64,000 nt of DNA. Source: Plantago elongata (taxonomy: Eukaryota; Streptophyta; Magnoliopsida; Lamiales; Plantaginaceae). The stretch lies in assembly GCA_036897095.1 (NCBI GenBank), contig JAYMSP010000226.1, forward strand, positions 1 to 64,000, in the 5' to 3' direction. Under the pieces are notes generated by a model. That model worked only from the letters and a program-made list of their open reading frames with translations, had not been told where the DNA came from and ran no database searches. The stretch's first letter is position 1; the number at the start of each line of letters is the position of its first letter. This document shows positions 43,801 to 56,640 of this stretch, piece by piece. The position numbers and the translations under genes were made by a program.

Positions 43801-44660
43801 TTTTCTGCTCGAAGGCTTTCCATGAGATCTCTATCCTTGCCTAAGAAGATTGTTTATCTCAACCTTTCCAAATATTTCTTCGAATCGAAAAGGACATATA
43901 AATTTGTACTACAAGGTATTAACAAAATCATAATGAATAACTTCTGTAGTGGAAACTGTAGTAGAAAAAATACCCTAAAATTTATTAAAAGACTCTCCGC
44001 GTAGGGAAAAAGATAGCTAACCAGAAATAACAATTTAAAAGGTACTCGTAGTAAGTAAAGACTTAAGTACTCATAGACTACTTCACTTTTCCACGGAAGA
44101 ACATATATTAATATGCCTGGCGTTTACGTTGATACCTAAATCTACCCATTTGTCCTTTTTGCTTCATGCTTGGGTGATAAGGAGCAAATATATGTGAATT
44201 TGGGTTAGTGGCGGATTTCTTTCTTTATAGAGCAAGTATAGCAAGATGTTGTTTAGTCTAAAATCTCTTATATCATTTAGTATAGTAGAAGACTCCGCGA
44301 TTTAAGTCACAAAACCTAAAATTTATTAATCAATTAACAAAATCTCGCATGACCCGAGTCCATTATTTATTCTTACTAAGAATTTATGCTAAAACCGACA
44401 TTACTCAAAGAGCCGAGTTACAATCAACTTTTTTATTAATCTTTAGAAATATTTGTACAGGGCTGACTTGACAAGTAGATGTACGAATTTTAGCCTTTGC
44501 TTAAGGATAATTAGAAAGTTTAGAACTATGAGATTCTTGTTTCCACATAATAACGACAAAATAAAGACACCATAACACTTTAACAGCCCAAAAAGATTCC
44601 ATTTATGAAAACATTAGGACCACCCTTAATAATTGTAAATTGTATAATTATTGTATTGTG

Positions 44661-45646
44661 TCAAATTAACGAAACTTGGTTTTTCTTAAATAAAATGAAA
44701 TAAAGGCTTGCCAGGCGAAAGGTGTTGCTGCTACAGACTACTAGTTCGCTATATGCTGTGTCCTCGAATAATACAAAAATGAATTGATAGGGTGGCATGG
44801 CAGGCAAAAGTAAGACAACAAAGAAACACTTCTCTATTTGGAATTCTTTTTTTGGAATCGCTCCCTCAGACATTCTATTTCTTTATAGCTAATAGCTTAG
44901 GTTTGCCGAAAAGGAATGAATTTCCAATTTTTCTTGTTGGAGGTTAAAGTCGATGCATTCTACAAAGGTAACCAACCTTTTTCCTTTTTGGCAAGAGCCC
45001 TTTCCTTTTACTTCGAGTATAATTTGGGTGTTGATAACCGGCCATGTTTGATGTTGTAGTAGAGATATGCTATGCATCTTACTTGTCATTACTTTTTTTC
45101 TTTGAGGTGTTGTTTTACTTCCCCCTAACGAAAGGCACACACAACCAATAGATAGAATAGAACATGAAATTAAATAGAACGTCATAGGCAAGACTGAAAA
45201 AGATAGACTCACTGCACCTCTTATTAGAGGATTCCATTCATGACTCCACGCGATCTACAGGCAATATCCACAACTTAGACTAGACAAAGAGAGAAATAAT
45301 CCAAGACTTCCTTAGTGCGAGAAACAAGTAAAATAGTAACAAAGTCGAACGGAACATTAGGTAAAGGCCTTTCATTCTTTTTGTTGTAAATGGTTGGCTA
45401 CTTTTGTAAAATCTAGGAAGCATCGATACCCAATTGGTTTGGCAAAAGAAAATCGGCCTAATGTTAGTTGTAAAGCTTAGTATAAGTCCAAATAGAGCGA
45501 TTCCAAATTCCAAGAAGGGTAGTTTCTATTAGAGTCATTAAAGGAAATATGCTGCAATACTCACAAGGTTTCATATTTATAAAGATTTTACATACATTCG
45601 TAATTATTCTTAATAATGTCCAGGATTTCTTCCATTTTTTTACCAT
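44661..45646 (-). other. Cluster of short open frames, minus strand, unrecognised
   Basis: Four frames of 60 to 107 codons follow one another on the minus strand with overlaps or gaps of under 70 bases: 45464-45646, 45280-45513 (TTG start), 44889-45212 and 44661-44873. The last two share a frame and are separated by two closely spaced stops. Several translations contain hydrophobic stretches that could be membrane segments. I recognise no domain, and no clear intron borders join them. The number of such frames in island 2 is near chance expectation; only the clustering on one strand is suggestive. It could be a decayed or intron-rich gene, or nothing. Confidence 0.15.
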
Positions 45647-48600
45647 TTTTATGGGAGAAATTCTCTTAATTTATGAAAAAATGTCTATTAATTAAAATGA
45701 ATTAGGAAATACTACTTACTATATATAATTAACTATGATATAATTATTAATATTATTGGATTTCTTAAGGTGATTTGATTCTACATGATTTGGAAAATAG
45801 GGTTATTGCAAAGAGAGTATAGCATAATAGAATAGTTATATAATAGAATAAGAAATAGAGGTATATCCTGATTAATTTAACTTATGTCTTATTATGGTAT
45901 GAAGTATGAAAAATTGCAAAGTATTCGAATCAATGAATACCTTCCTATGACAGACAAAGTCAAGGATAATTTGAGTATTATTTAGGACGCATTCTTTGGG
46001 GTTCTTTCTTAGAATTTTGTATAAAATAGAAATCTATCCGCACCATTTTATCGTATTACATACACATGTACAAAACGAGGAAATCTTTGGATGGATAGTA
46101 ATTAATTATTACATTTATTGGCTATATTTTGTTTTAGACAACTAGTATTCTCGCACAAAAGTACTTTTTTCACTTAGACTAAGTAAGCTATACAAAAAAT
46201 TATTTGTACATAAAATACTTTCTACCGGAGTATTTTTCAGCTATAGACTTTTCTTTTACATAGTATAAAATCTCATCTCTCGCATTAGAGATTTTTAATA
46301 CATGCAATAATTTAGTAAGTCGTAAGAGTGATTCGTATCGTAAATAGTATAATCATAATTAATAGAGCATACAACAGTATTTCAAGAAGAGATAAATAAG
46401 GGGGAAGAACATCTTTTTCCGGGGATTCTTTACTACGAGCCTTTAACGAGAGAGACCCTTTCTTATGACTTATGAATGGTTCTGACTTGCCTACTTACTC
46501 TTTTTTTAACTACAACAGGATTCAAAATGAAGGAAACTCTTGTTTATAGATTTCTGTAGATTTTCTATGTAAACAAATCATCTACAACAATATTCATATG
46601 TTAGTGGGCAAAGAGATAATGAATCTAATCCCGAAACATATTCCATGGTGAGAAAAAAGGTTGACAACGCGTGCCAGTTGTTAAAGACATTCTTTATGAA
46701 TTATTAATAAAAATAGATACAAAAAGAGATTCAACCATTTCGATGAGTCTAGTTTTTGAAATACTTAATTGTTTTTATTAGTCTTTTCTTCGCATTTTAT
46801 TGTATTGGAGTTTTGCTGTGTACTATATGTTCTCTGTCATATATCTCATATGTATATGTCATAAAAAATAAAAGAAGTAAAACTATTCCTTAAACTTTAT
46901 CCTGTCTTCTCTTTTTCGACTCTTTCGGTTCTTTATTCGTATTGAGTTCTATATTTTCTTATCGGACAAACAAGAAACGGCTGTTATCGGTGCTTCAGTT
47001 GAATCGTTTGCTTGATTGTTCAAAAACACAATTTTATATAAATATGTACCCGTAAGTGAAGTGTACCTGATCTGATTTTCTCTGTTTTTTAGAATTCGTT
47101 GCTGTTATATCACTCTTTTAGAGAGCTTTTTGTGAGTTAAAGTAAGATGTGTGATATGTGTCGAGTTTACTCTAATTATTTATTTAAGAGAACTTGTTGG
47201 AAATAAGATTCTTAGTAGAGTTAATAGAGAAAGTATTCTAAATAAATCTAAATATACTCGACGCATCGGTTTAAAGAAATAGAACGAGATTCTGTAGCAA
47301 ATATCACACAACTTAAAATGAAAGGCAATGCTCGTTTATGACTACTATTCTATTTTAATGATGTAAGAGATTCTATTTTCATTTTTATTCTCCAATGGTT
47401 ACTCGATCCACAAAAAATCCTTTACTTTATTCGGGTTTCTTCCTTTCCCACTTCTTATTTGTCTACAGTTTTCGATACCATACTCGCAGGTAATATTTAT
47501 ACTATACAAGTTATACAAGCCCTATAAATTTCTAGGATCTCTTATTTTTTTCTCGATACTAAAAAGGTCAATTACAGATTATGTCAAACACCGGCAATTT
47601 GCATAATATATTACGTTGCCCGAGTCGACTTTTGGGCATAGAATTAAGACTCTACGGAGCATTTATGGATAGAAAAAATGAAGAGTATGTTTAGGAACAT
47701 ACAGTAAGTAATGAGGTACGGCCCCCAATAAATTAATACAACTTCTCAGATCTAGCATCAGAGCATTAGTAAGCTTTGTGTCATAACTTTTTGTGGTTTA
47801 TATAAAGACTAATTTCTCTCCCTTTTATTTTCTATTTGTTTGTTGTTGTAATTTCCTATTCCTAAGTTTCTTTGTATAATACATTGAAGGGACGACGACA
47901 GTTTTATGTCTATAGTATATGTCTTTTTTCTGGCGCAGTAATGGAATGCAGTATTTTGTAATATTTCTAGGGCTTTATTCATAAACATAAAGGAGACTAC
48001 GACTTATTTCTATTTCCTATACTAAATTTTCTATTCGCGGAAGTCTTTCTTCTAAATATTCCTCTTTCACAACCAAGAGTCTACCTTATGATCAGAGTTT
48101 CTTGTTTTCATTTTGGGTATATGAAGCTAGACAAAACGAAGTCACAGTTCAGAAAAGTGGAAATTCAAGGAAAACTTTATTTTTTGTAAGTTTAAAAATA
48201 ATAAATAGTAAATAGAGCTCATTTAAATGTTACTAATGAAGAAAGATCTAATGAAGAAGGTATAGAAATCCAATGTTCGCGAGAAATTAGTTATATATTA
48301 TAAAGAGCAGACACTCTAAATGAATCCAAGATCAATTATAACAACAAACAACGCAAGTATTCAAGCCACTACATCAAATTATAGAAAAAAGAAATATAGG
48401 AAATCCGTTTTTGGAAAACTACTAATTACTCAAAGTCTCCTGGTGCAAACAAAAACAGAGAGAAACTATATATAGTTTTTACACACTCGGGAATAGAACT
48501 TTCTTATATCTTCCCTATTAATTCCTTGTATTTAGTGTATAAGAAAAACTAAAAGTTGTCGTGAGTTCGACGAATATCTACTTCTTACTGCTTATTATGT

Positions 48601-50813
48601 ATGTTATCCCTAAGACTCTTTTTAACCTGTGAAAAAGTATTATAGAGAAGACTTTAAGATAAAGAAATAACTCACAAAATGAACTAATAAAAAAGATTTC
48701 CAGGATCAACGAACCCCACTAAACGCGAATAAAGATGATAAAGTCAACATTAATAATGGTGGAAGAAGCAGTATAGTTTATATGAAATAGGTTTTCGCAA
48801 CAAGTCAAACTAGAGCGCAGGACAAACAGAACATCTTATTTTTTTTAGTACTCTCCATTCGACGAATCTTGTGTTTTATTAGGATTTTATTAGGAAGTGC
48901 TACCTATGCGTTAAGGTACGAATGTTCTATTGAATGTTTTTAGTAATGATAGGAAGGGATATGATATATATTCTTGTGTTGTATATGCCTGTTTGTTTGT
49001 ACCTCTCTTCCTAGCTTCTTTTTTTAGGTTCTCCTACTCTTACTCTATCTATATTTTGAGACTGTGGTTGCTGGTTTATAGTATCTGTCTCTTTTCTTTC
49101 AAGTAACGTTTAGAATGCATAGCTTAATAGCTTATTAGAGGACTTAAATAATAGATAGCATTAGGAGTAGTCCTTCTTCAATTACTCATATGGAAAGAGG
49201 GTTTATTAGTGGTGATATTCTTTCGTTGTATAGATTTAATAAGATGCTTTGTCTGCTTATTATTTTCTTCCTTAGCAAACGCCTTAGTAGTTATTCTTAG
49301 TATTCTCTTTTGGATATCTAATACTTACTTGTGTTATATGATTTCTATGTTAGTCCTTACCTATTATATTCGTATTTGTTACTATGTGTTCTCTTATTTT
49401 TGGTATTCCCTCGTACGTCCAATATGCCCGAACAAAATATGTCTATTATTGTAAATAGGTTCCCAATAATCCTTTAGTTAGTAAGATGTACTTTCACTCA
49501 TTTATGTTTTCAACAAAGAAGAAATAAGTCAAATTGGGGTTAGTTGCTAACATCAAAGTTTTTTATCTACAGTTATTTTTCTCATTACATTAGTGAATTA
49601 GTTAAGACTTGGTAAAAACACTTCACCGTGACTCATAGCATAGATAGAATTTACTTACATGGCTTGGTTAGGTAGATAGTAATTTCTAGGTCAAAATGTA
49701 TATGTATGTCTCGCAAAAAGAAAAAGAACGTCGTATTTCATTTTTCCTGACAAAAAATTATTTCTCTACCTATCTCTTCTATGTAGTTATTATACATGCT
49801 TCAACCAGTAAATCGGCTAAAAAAGAAACAAGGACATCGTGCTTTGGAAAATGTAGTGTAGACTAGATCATAACAAAAAAGTAGTTGAACGAAGGCAATT
49901 ACTTAATTCGTAACAAAGGAAGTTGTATAAGGGTAAACACAGCTCTGATCTTATGTATAGAGGATAGTTCGACTTTACCTTGTAATTGATAGTTAAAATA
50001 TGTTTCATCATGACTTCAATGCATAGCTTAAAGGGACTTCATTTAAAATTTATGTTTTAGGTCGTATTTAATATGGAGTTCCTTTCCCTGTTTTTTATAT
50101 TCTTGGTCTGTAATTTTTAGTTTCCTTTTATTCTTCTTATGTGTGTGTGCAAGGTTGTATTACTACATCTAGATATTATTTCATTTAATTTAGGTTCAAA
50201 GTGCTTCGGAAGATCGATCGGATTAGTCGACATGAATCATAATTCTTTTTCTTTAATTCAATACCCTAGAATACGTTAACAAGTCACTCAGAGTAAGATA
50301 TAGGGTATATGCGCAGGCCCAGGTATATAATAACGAAGATGAGATATTAGGGCTTATAACGAACTAATACTGTAATGGACAAATGCTCCGAATCTTTCTC
50401 TTTTTATCATCCAAAACTAAATCTTGTAGAAGCAATGTATGTTAACCTTTCTAACTCTGTTTATTTTGTGCATTTTCCTTCACCTTTGGTGGTTTAAATC
50501 AGAGTAAAACCCGTGTCTATTGAAATATTTGCATGTATCTTTCTCATTACTATGATATATAAAAATGAAAAGCTGTTCTTTCTTATCACAGTTTTGTAGT
50601 TTTCTTGCTTGCTGATCGAAAGAATGGATTACTGTTTCATTAATCTTCCCCATGCGGGTTATATAGGAATCTAAGCCTGACATATTTTTCTTTATTTTGA
50701 CACTTTGCTGAGACTCTTAGTTATTAGATAAGTTCGTGTTTTTCATAACTGGGTATATTTCAGTTACTTTTTATTACTATTCTTATTATGTATGCTGTCC
50801 AATATGTATTACT

Positions 50814-50832
50814 GGTAGGTATCGGTAGGTAT
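50814..50832. repeat. 9-bp direct repeat with 10-bp period
   Basis: The word ggtaggtat occurs at 50814-50822 and 50824-50832, separated by one c. It is a short two-copy tandem repeat in island 2, probably from slippage. Confidence 0.6.
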
Positions 50833-53615
50833 ATAATTCATCTCATCTCTGTTAGATATTGTTGTTGTTTATATAGTAGTTATAGAGTTCTTAATCTTAC
50901 TTAATAATATTTCCCTTTACTAAATAATTATTAGTTAGCCTTTTTTTTTCACCTGGCATTAGCTCAATAGTATGTTTTTATAAATATTATATCTAGTACG
51001 CTTATAAATGATAATGATGAGTCGGATAAAAGAGCATATGTATTTATTTGCTTTGATTTAAGAGTTGTGTCTTGTTTCTATACTATGCCCATTATGTCTG
51101 TGCCTATCTAGGTCTATGTGTCTAGATGACTAGTTGGTAGTTCTATTTGTTTTTTTGTTTTTGGACAATGCATTGTATTACTATTCTCTTACCCTTGTTC
51201 TTTATCTTCTAATCCTAAGTTAGGTTTTTAATTGATTGAACTATAGGGAATCCTTCTACCTACATTCTACATTGCCTGTAGTTGTTTCCACCAATTCATT
51301 ATAGATGTATAGTTTGAATAGCTGCTCCAAGACTGCGAGAAGTTTCGATGGAATTAGGTTTGTATAATAAGTTTAGTGGTGATAATTCCGTATATTTTAT
51401 CCATAAATTAACTATCTACCAAAGAGGAATCCAGCCCCTTTAGGAATTTCTTTAATATTTAAACATTGCCGGGACACGTTTTTGGAAAGAACAGAAGTCT
51501 TTGTTACTAAATTTTTTATTTGATAAAAAAAAGAGAAAAGGTTATTGTGCTGTCATATTTCGTCAATTACTAGAAATTATACTTGCTATGGGTTGACCAA
51601 AGGAAGTTCCAATTCAATGTAGACTTTTTTATTGTTACCGCCTCATTCTAGCTTCCACCAAATCACTGTTTCCAATAAATTTTCTATTTAACTTCTATTT
51701 TTCTTAAAGAAGGATGTTATAACTCATTTTTTTTCGAAAATTATAGTAGTAGATTATGTATGATACACCCAGCATAAAGTTCTCCTTTATTTGATTTGCA
51801 TAATACGAACAAGCCTTACGAGAAAAGTGGGTCTATGTCTGCCCCAAACACGTCAAATTCTAAAAAATACGATCAAAACTAATTCAAAGGCTTTCTTTCG
51901 GTAATAGCACCTTTTCTTTATTTAATTAGCACCCAGTTTTTTATGTTTTTTCCCTTTTTTTGTCTTATTATATTTAAAATCCTTAGGCTCTTCTATTTCA
52001 CTAGATTGCCTTCTTCTATCCTTGCGATTTGATTCTCTTATGTCCCCTAGTGGGTACTTAGATATGCCATTCTTACTTACTTGACTCTACCTTACCTTAT
52101 ATTGCTCTTTGTGTCTTTATTCTATATTTATATGTTTCATCTAAAGTTTGGGTAATATTTGTGATTGCGGGATATCCAAAAAAGTTTTTCCTCTAGTAGG
52201 CGTGAGTGAGCTTAAAGAAATAGTTGCTTCTGATGATATTAGGTCAAATCAACAATTACGAAGTACGTATAGCATTATTGAATTTTATTATTCTAATGGT
52301 TTGGTTAGCCTGCGAAATTCTTTCAAGATGCTTCATTTTCTATTTCTATAATGAAAAAATCTATTGTATCTGCGTTTGTTTTGTACAGAACATGTCCTTG
52401 ATATAACACATATGCCAACCACTCTTTATTCTTTTGTATCTACGGCATATTTCCTCGCAGCTCTAATAGAAATAAATTTCTTTCAGTTTATACCATACCT
52501 CTTTTTGTAAATAAACCTCTAAGTTACTAAGTTAAGGAATAGAAATCCTTTTTTCTTTTTACAATGTCCTTAGAATAGAAGTTAGGTCATAACAAAGAAT
52601 ACCTAAAATACAGTCATAAGAAAGGGAAATAAATAGATTCATAGAAAGAAAACAACTTAGTCAGAAAGATGATAGTGTTCTCTAACCTTAATCGTACAAC
52701 GGCTCATCCTAGCACTTTATTGGAATTCTATTCGGGCTCTCTTTTGGAAAGTTTTTGTCATCATATATAGATATATAGAAGAAATCCTTAGTTCTTGGTA
52801 TTGACTTATAGTTTTATTCAGTCTTCAAGTTGTGCTACATTTTTTTCTTTGTTTCAATTAATAAATAGCATATTATTTTAGGTTTTGAGAATTGAAAAAT
52901 ACCCACACGATACAAAAACAAAGTATTCTCGGTCAACTTGTGATGAGATACTCAATTGAAATTCTAGAGAACGTGAAGAACAGAGGCTGTTGGTATACAA
53001 AAAAGTGCGAAGACTTGCAAGTGAAAGTGAAGTAGTAATATTTGGTAATATTTCAGATATCAATTTAGCAAGACGACTACGCGTTCTAACATTTTACTAA
53101 TAATTTTGTGGTCTGCACGGTAACTCCCAACTAAATCGGAACAACCTACCACTTTCATAAAAAAACGGAAAATTGCTCCGCTAGCACCAAACAAAAAGAA
53201 GGGAAGGATTGATTCAGAAACAAGAAACGTTGTATACTGACTGCGACAAATAAGAGAAATTTTGGATCAAAGAGGAAACCCCTTATACCTTAAGTTGACA
53301 TATATTTCATTCTTTAATATTTTTAGCTACTGGCAAATGCTTACCAAATACTTTCTTCTTTAGTTTGTCAAGAAAAACCTGGACTTTTTTGAATAGAAAT
53401 GAATATAATAACCGGATCCCTCAAACAGAGTAGCTACTTATTCTTTCTTCCAAATTCTGTGCGATACAATATTTATAGAAAGGTGCAATAATTTAACGTA
53501 GAGTATTGGCCGTTTATTTTACATTTAAGGAAAGACTATATATAATTTGGTACTTTTTACTTAACTTGTGTTCAAATTCAAAAACCAAAGTATTGTATAG
53601 ATTGGAACGAAGAAG

Positions 53616-53628
53616 ATATATATATATA
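53616..53628. repeat. AT microsatellite
   Basis: Thirteen bases of alternating A and T lie in island 2. It is a simple repeat with no evident role. Confidence 0.55.
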
Positions 53629-56600
53629 GGTAGCTGATTCCGATTATTGAAATAGGCTAAACGGACATAAAAAAAATAGAAAACGTTAAATACCATCTAT
53701 TTCTTACAACAGGACTATGTTCGATTTGGAACTTCCATTGAATTATAAGATTCCTATTTTTCTTAATCCACGTTATATATCATAGTAAGAGCTTTCCTTT
53801 TTTATTGAGCTGTGTCCACTTCTTTTTTTTAGTCCAACTACTCTACTTTTTGGACCATGTACTTTTCATGTATATCTACACCTTCTTTCCTTTTTGCGAC
53901 CTTAGGTCTCTACACAAATGTTGCTAAAGACTCACACAAATACAACGCCTACTTTTTTTAAGTTTTAAAAATGTTTATAAACCATCTTCATTATTTATTT
54001 TATTAAAGTTCTATCTATGGAGTTAGGTAGAATTTTGCCGGGCTTTGTTAATGAATGATAAGCGGAGAAAACTTCCAAAGTATGAGGTGTAGAGTAGGCA
54101 TAAGAAAGAAGGAGGTGGTAGAAGTCCTATTCTTTCTCTTTTTTTTCTTTTCAACATTGTTGGTTGCTCAGAGTATTACTACTAAACTAAATAGGATCGT
54201 CGTTCATTCAAATCTCCACCAGGAATCCGGCTTATACGTAATAAGTCGTTTTGACCAAGCATCTTCTATAGGTAGGAGGTAGGTGTAAGTATTTGTTGGA
54301 ACTGTAACGGGAGTTGTATATATTCAACTAGGCAAACTCGATAAATTGATGTTAACTGTCTTGAAACTTCTAAAATTTCTAGAACAAAGCAATATGAAAA
54401 CTGGACACGAAACTTATATAGACCTCATAACAGCTCTTATTCAGCAATATAGTGTATCATTGATCAGAGGAATAGTATACTTGATGAAGGAAATACTTCT
54501 AATTTGTCTTCAATAACCACAACCACTTTGGGTGCAATTTTTTTCAGCCATACTCGCGTTAAGTAAAAAGGGACTTTCTCTCTTTCTTGCAATGCTTAGA
54601 CACTATTAACCATTTACAAAAGAATGCATCTTCCTTTGTCAGACTATTTCTATTCTCTCGCCGATACCTAAGAAGTCGGAACACAATCTTATTACGACTC
54701 CAAAGTTGTATGTAGTAATCTAGGCAAGTTGTTATGTTGTTTTCTTCTCTATTTTAGTAAAAAAAAAGAAAAAGGGGATTGAAGTGGGTAAGGTTTCGTA
54801 GTGAAGTATGAGGATGTTTGGGCTAGAAGCTAAAGAGTAAATACAACAACATGCTATAAATTAAATTATAAAAAAGTTTCCTTGACAAGAAAGCCTGTGG
54901 ATTGACTTGTGTATCTGTGCGCAGTAAATCCATTTATGATATAGATCCCTCGGAGCCAATAGACAAAAGCCAATGAAAAGAATATGTCATATAAAGCTAT
55001 AATCCAGTGTTGCACAGGAATAGTTTGAGAAATATCCTCAGTACGTGTGGAAACAAAAAGGAACTATACCAAGGTGTCCACTTTAGTACCACTACAACAT
55101 CATGTTTAAATAAAGTCTGCTTTTTAGGGACTTTTTATTAATTTTTCCTTGGATTCATCCTTGTCCTATAATTAGATCCTTCATAACTCTTATAAAACAA
55201 AGGATAATACTTCTTTTCAACAAATTCCAATAAGTGAAACACATACCTATTATATATAAAGCATATTCCGGGGAGGTTTTTTTAAGTCAAAAGAGAAGTG
55301 AATTTAAAATGAAAACCAAAGGGATGGGTACTGCTTCTTCGACGAAATGAAATATATAGTATAATAAACCAGAGTCACAAGGTAATTCATTTAATTTGTA
55401 CTTATAATGTAATGCACATAGAAACGTATCATATAAGACACCAACAAAGTGAATAATCCTTCTTTCTTAGCAACAGATATGGGAGATTACTAAAATTTAT
55501 ACCTTATATTTTATTTTATGAAAGTGTTCCCTGAGGAGGAATTACTAATCTTAATTTTTCTGTTCTTGTGACTTTCAATTTTGTGCATTTGAATTATGCA
55601 AAATCTAGAAAATAGAAAGAACTTTTTCTATACTAATATACTAAAGTAAAGGCACAGTACTAAACGAATATTCTTTTCTAAAGGGAGACATGCAGGCAAA
55701 GATAGAGTTGCGTAATCCAAATAGAAAAAGTTTTTACCGAAGATAATAAATGGGATACTCTTTCATAGAGCTCAAAGTGCTTTACTAGAATTAAGGGTAC
55801 ACTCTACCACCATTAAGAGCAAAACTCTTGTTCACAAGGAAATACTAGCAAACTAGATATCCAATAGGGCACTCTCTTTTTGAATGAAAGAAAAGGAATA
55901 TTTTTAATATTTATCAAAAATTGTATAATAATAAAATGTACGATAAATAAAAAACCTTATTATATTCTCGATACATCATTTTCCAAGTAATCATATCATA
56001 TAGATATAGATGGAAGTTCTTATTCCATTATCCATGTTACAATCTCGAAGTTAAAGATATAGTCGTACGCTTTCTTCTCAACGATTGAATTAAAAACTTT
56101 CTTTATTATTACTTGTTTCTCTATGCTTTGTTTTCATTCTTCTTCTAACTTATAGAGTATGTGCAATTCTTTCTTATTTGCGCGTACTATTCTTCTTAGA
56201 CATGAATTTCTAGCAAGGGATCCGAAAAAGACAGACATATTTTATAGATTTATAAAATAGTATATTTTTGTTTGGGGAATAAAATACACAGTTGCCAAGA
56301 AAGAACCTTAATCCAAGTAAGTAGACAAGCCGAAGTTCATTAATGTACATAATAAATTACATATTATGTAAGGACTCTTAACTGTGAAGTATATGATGAA
56401 GGAAAAGAAAGATATTATTAATGGAAGATCCTACAACACAGGATGGTTTATACAGCTACATTTATTAATTTATTATATAACTTGCAGTCCCGCATACCTT
56501 GCGTGTGTCTGGTTCTACTCTTACTTATACTTAGTGAACAACCATATACTTTCTTTCACATAAATAGAAGCGTGAATCATGGTATACCTTATTTTATCAA

Positions 56601-56640
56601 AAAGTGAGTGATTCTTTCTCTTTAGTTAACCATAATTTAT

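Larger units (their letters stand above)
39061..56640. other. Island 2: AT-rich DNA without RIP bias, no genes recognised
   Basis: The texture changes within a few tens of bases near 39,060. CpA and TpG become common and TpA falls: line 53221-53280 has 3 TpA, 4 ApT, 3 CpA and 4 TpG, and line 45001-45060 has 5 TpA and 7 TpG. G+C rises to roughly 35-40 percent on sampled lines. Runs of A or T and words such as ttctt and aagaa are frequent. A patch around 42361-42720 is TA-richer. About a dozen frames of 60 to 107 codons occur, the longest at 44889-45212 on the minus strand. At this composition I estimate a similar number by chance, and none has a recognisable domain. No tRNA, rRNA or transposon ends were seen. 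A gene with many short exons cannot be ruled out by eye. Confidence 0.55.

Noticed and set aside
18305-54282. The other 60- to 81-codon frames in the islands (for example 18305-18517, 18921-19139, 20014-20196, 21820-22014, 43777-44004, 49209-49454, 50480-50683, 52148-52351, 53514-53696 and 54055-54282).
   Set aside because: Their number and length match a rough chance estimate for DNA of about 65 percent A+T, some start with TTG, and none shows a domain or supporting context.
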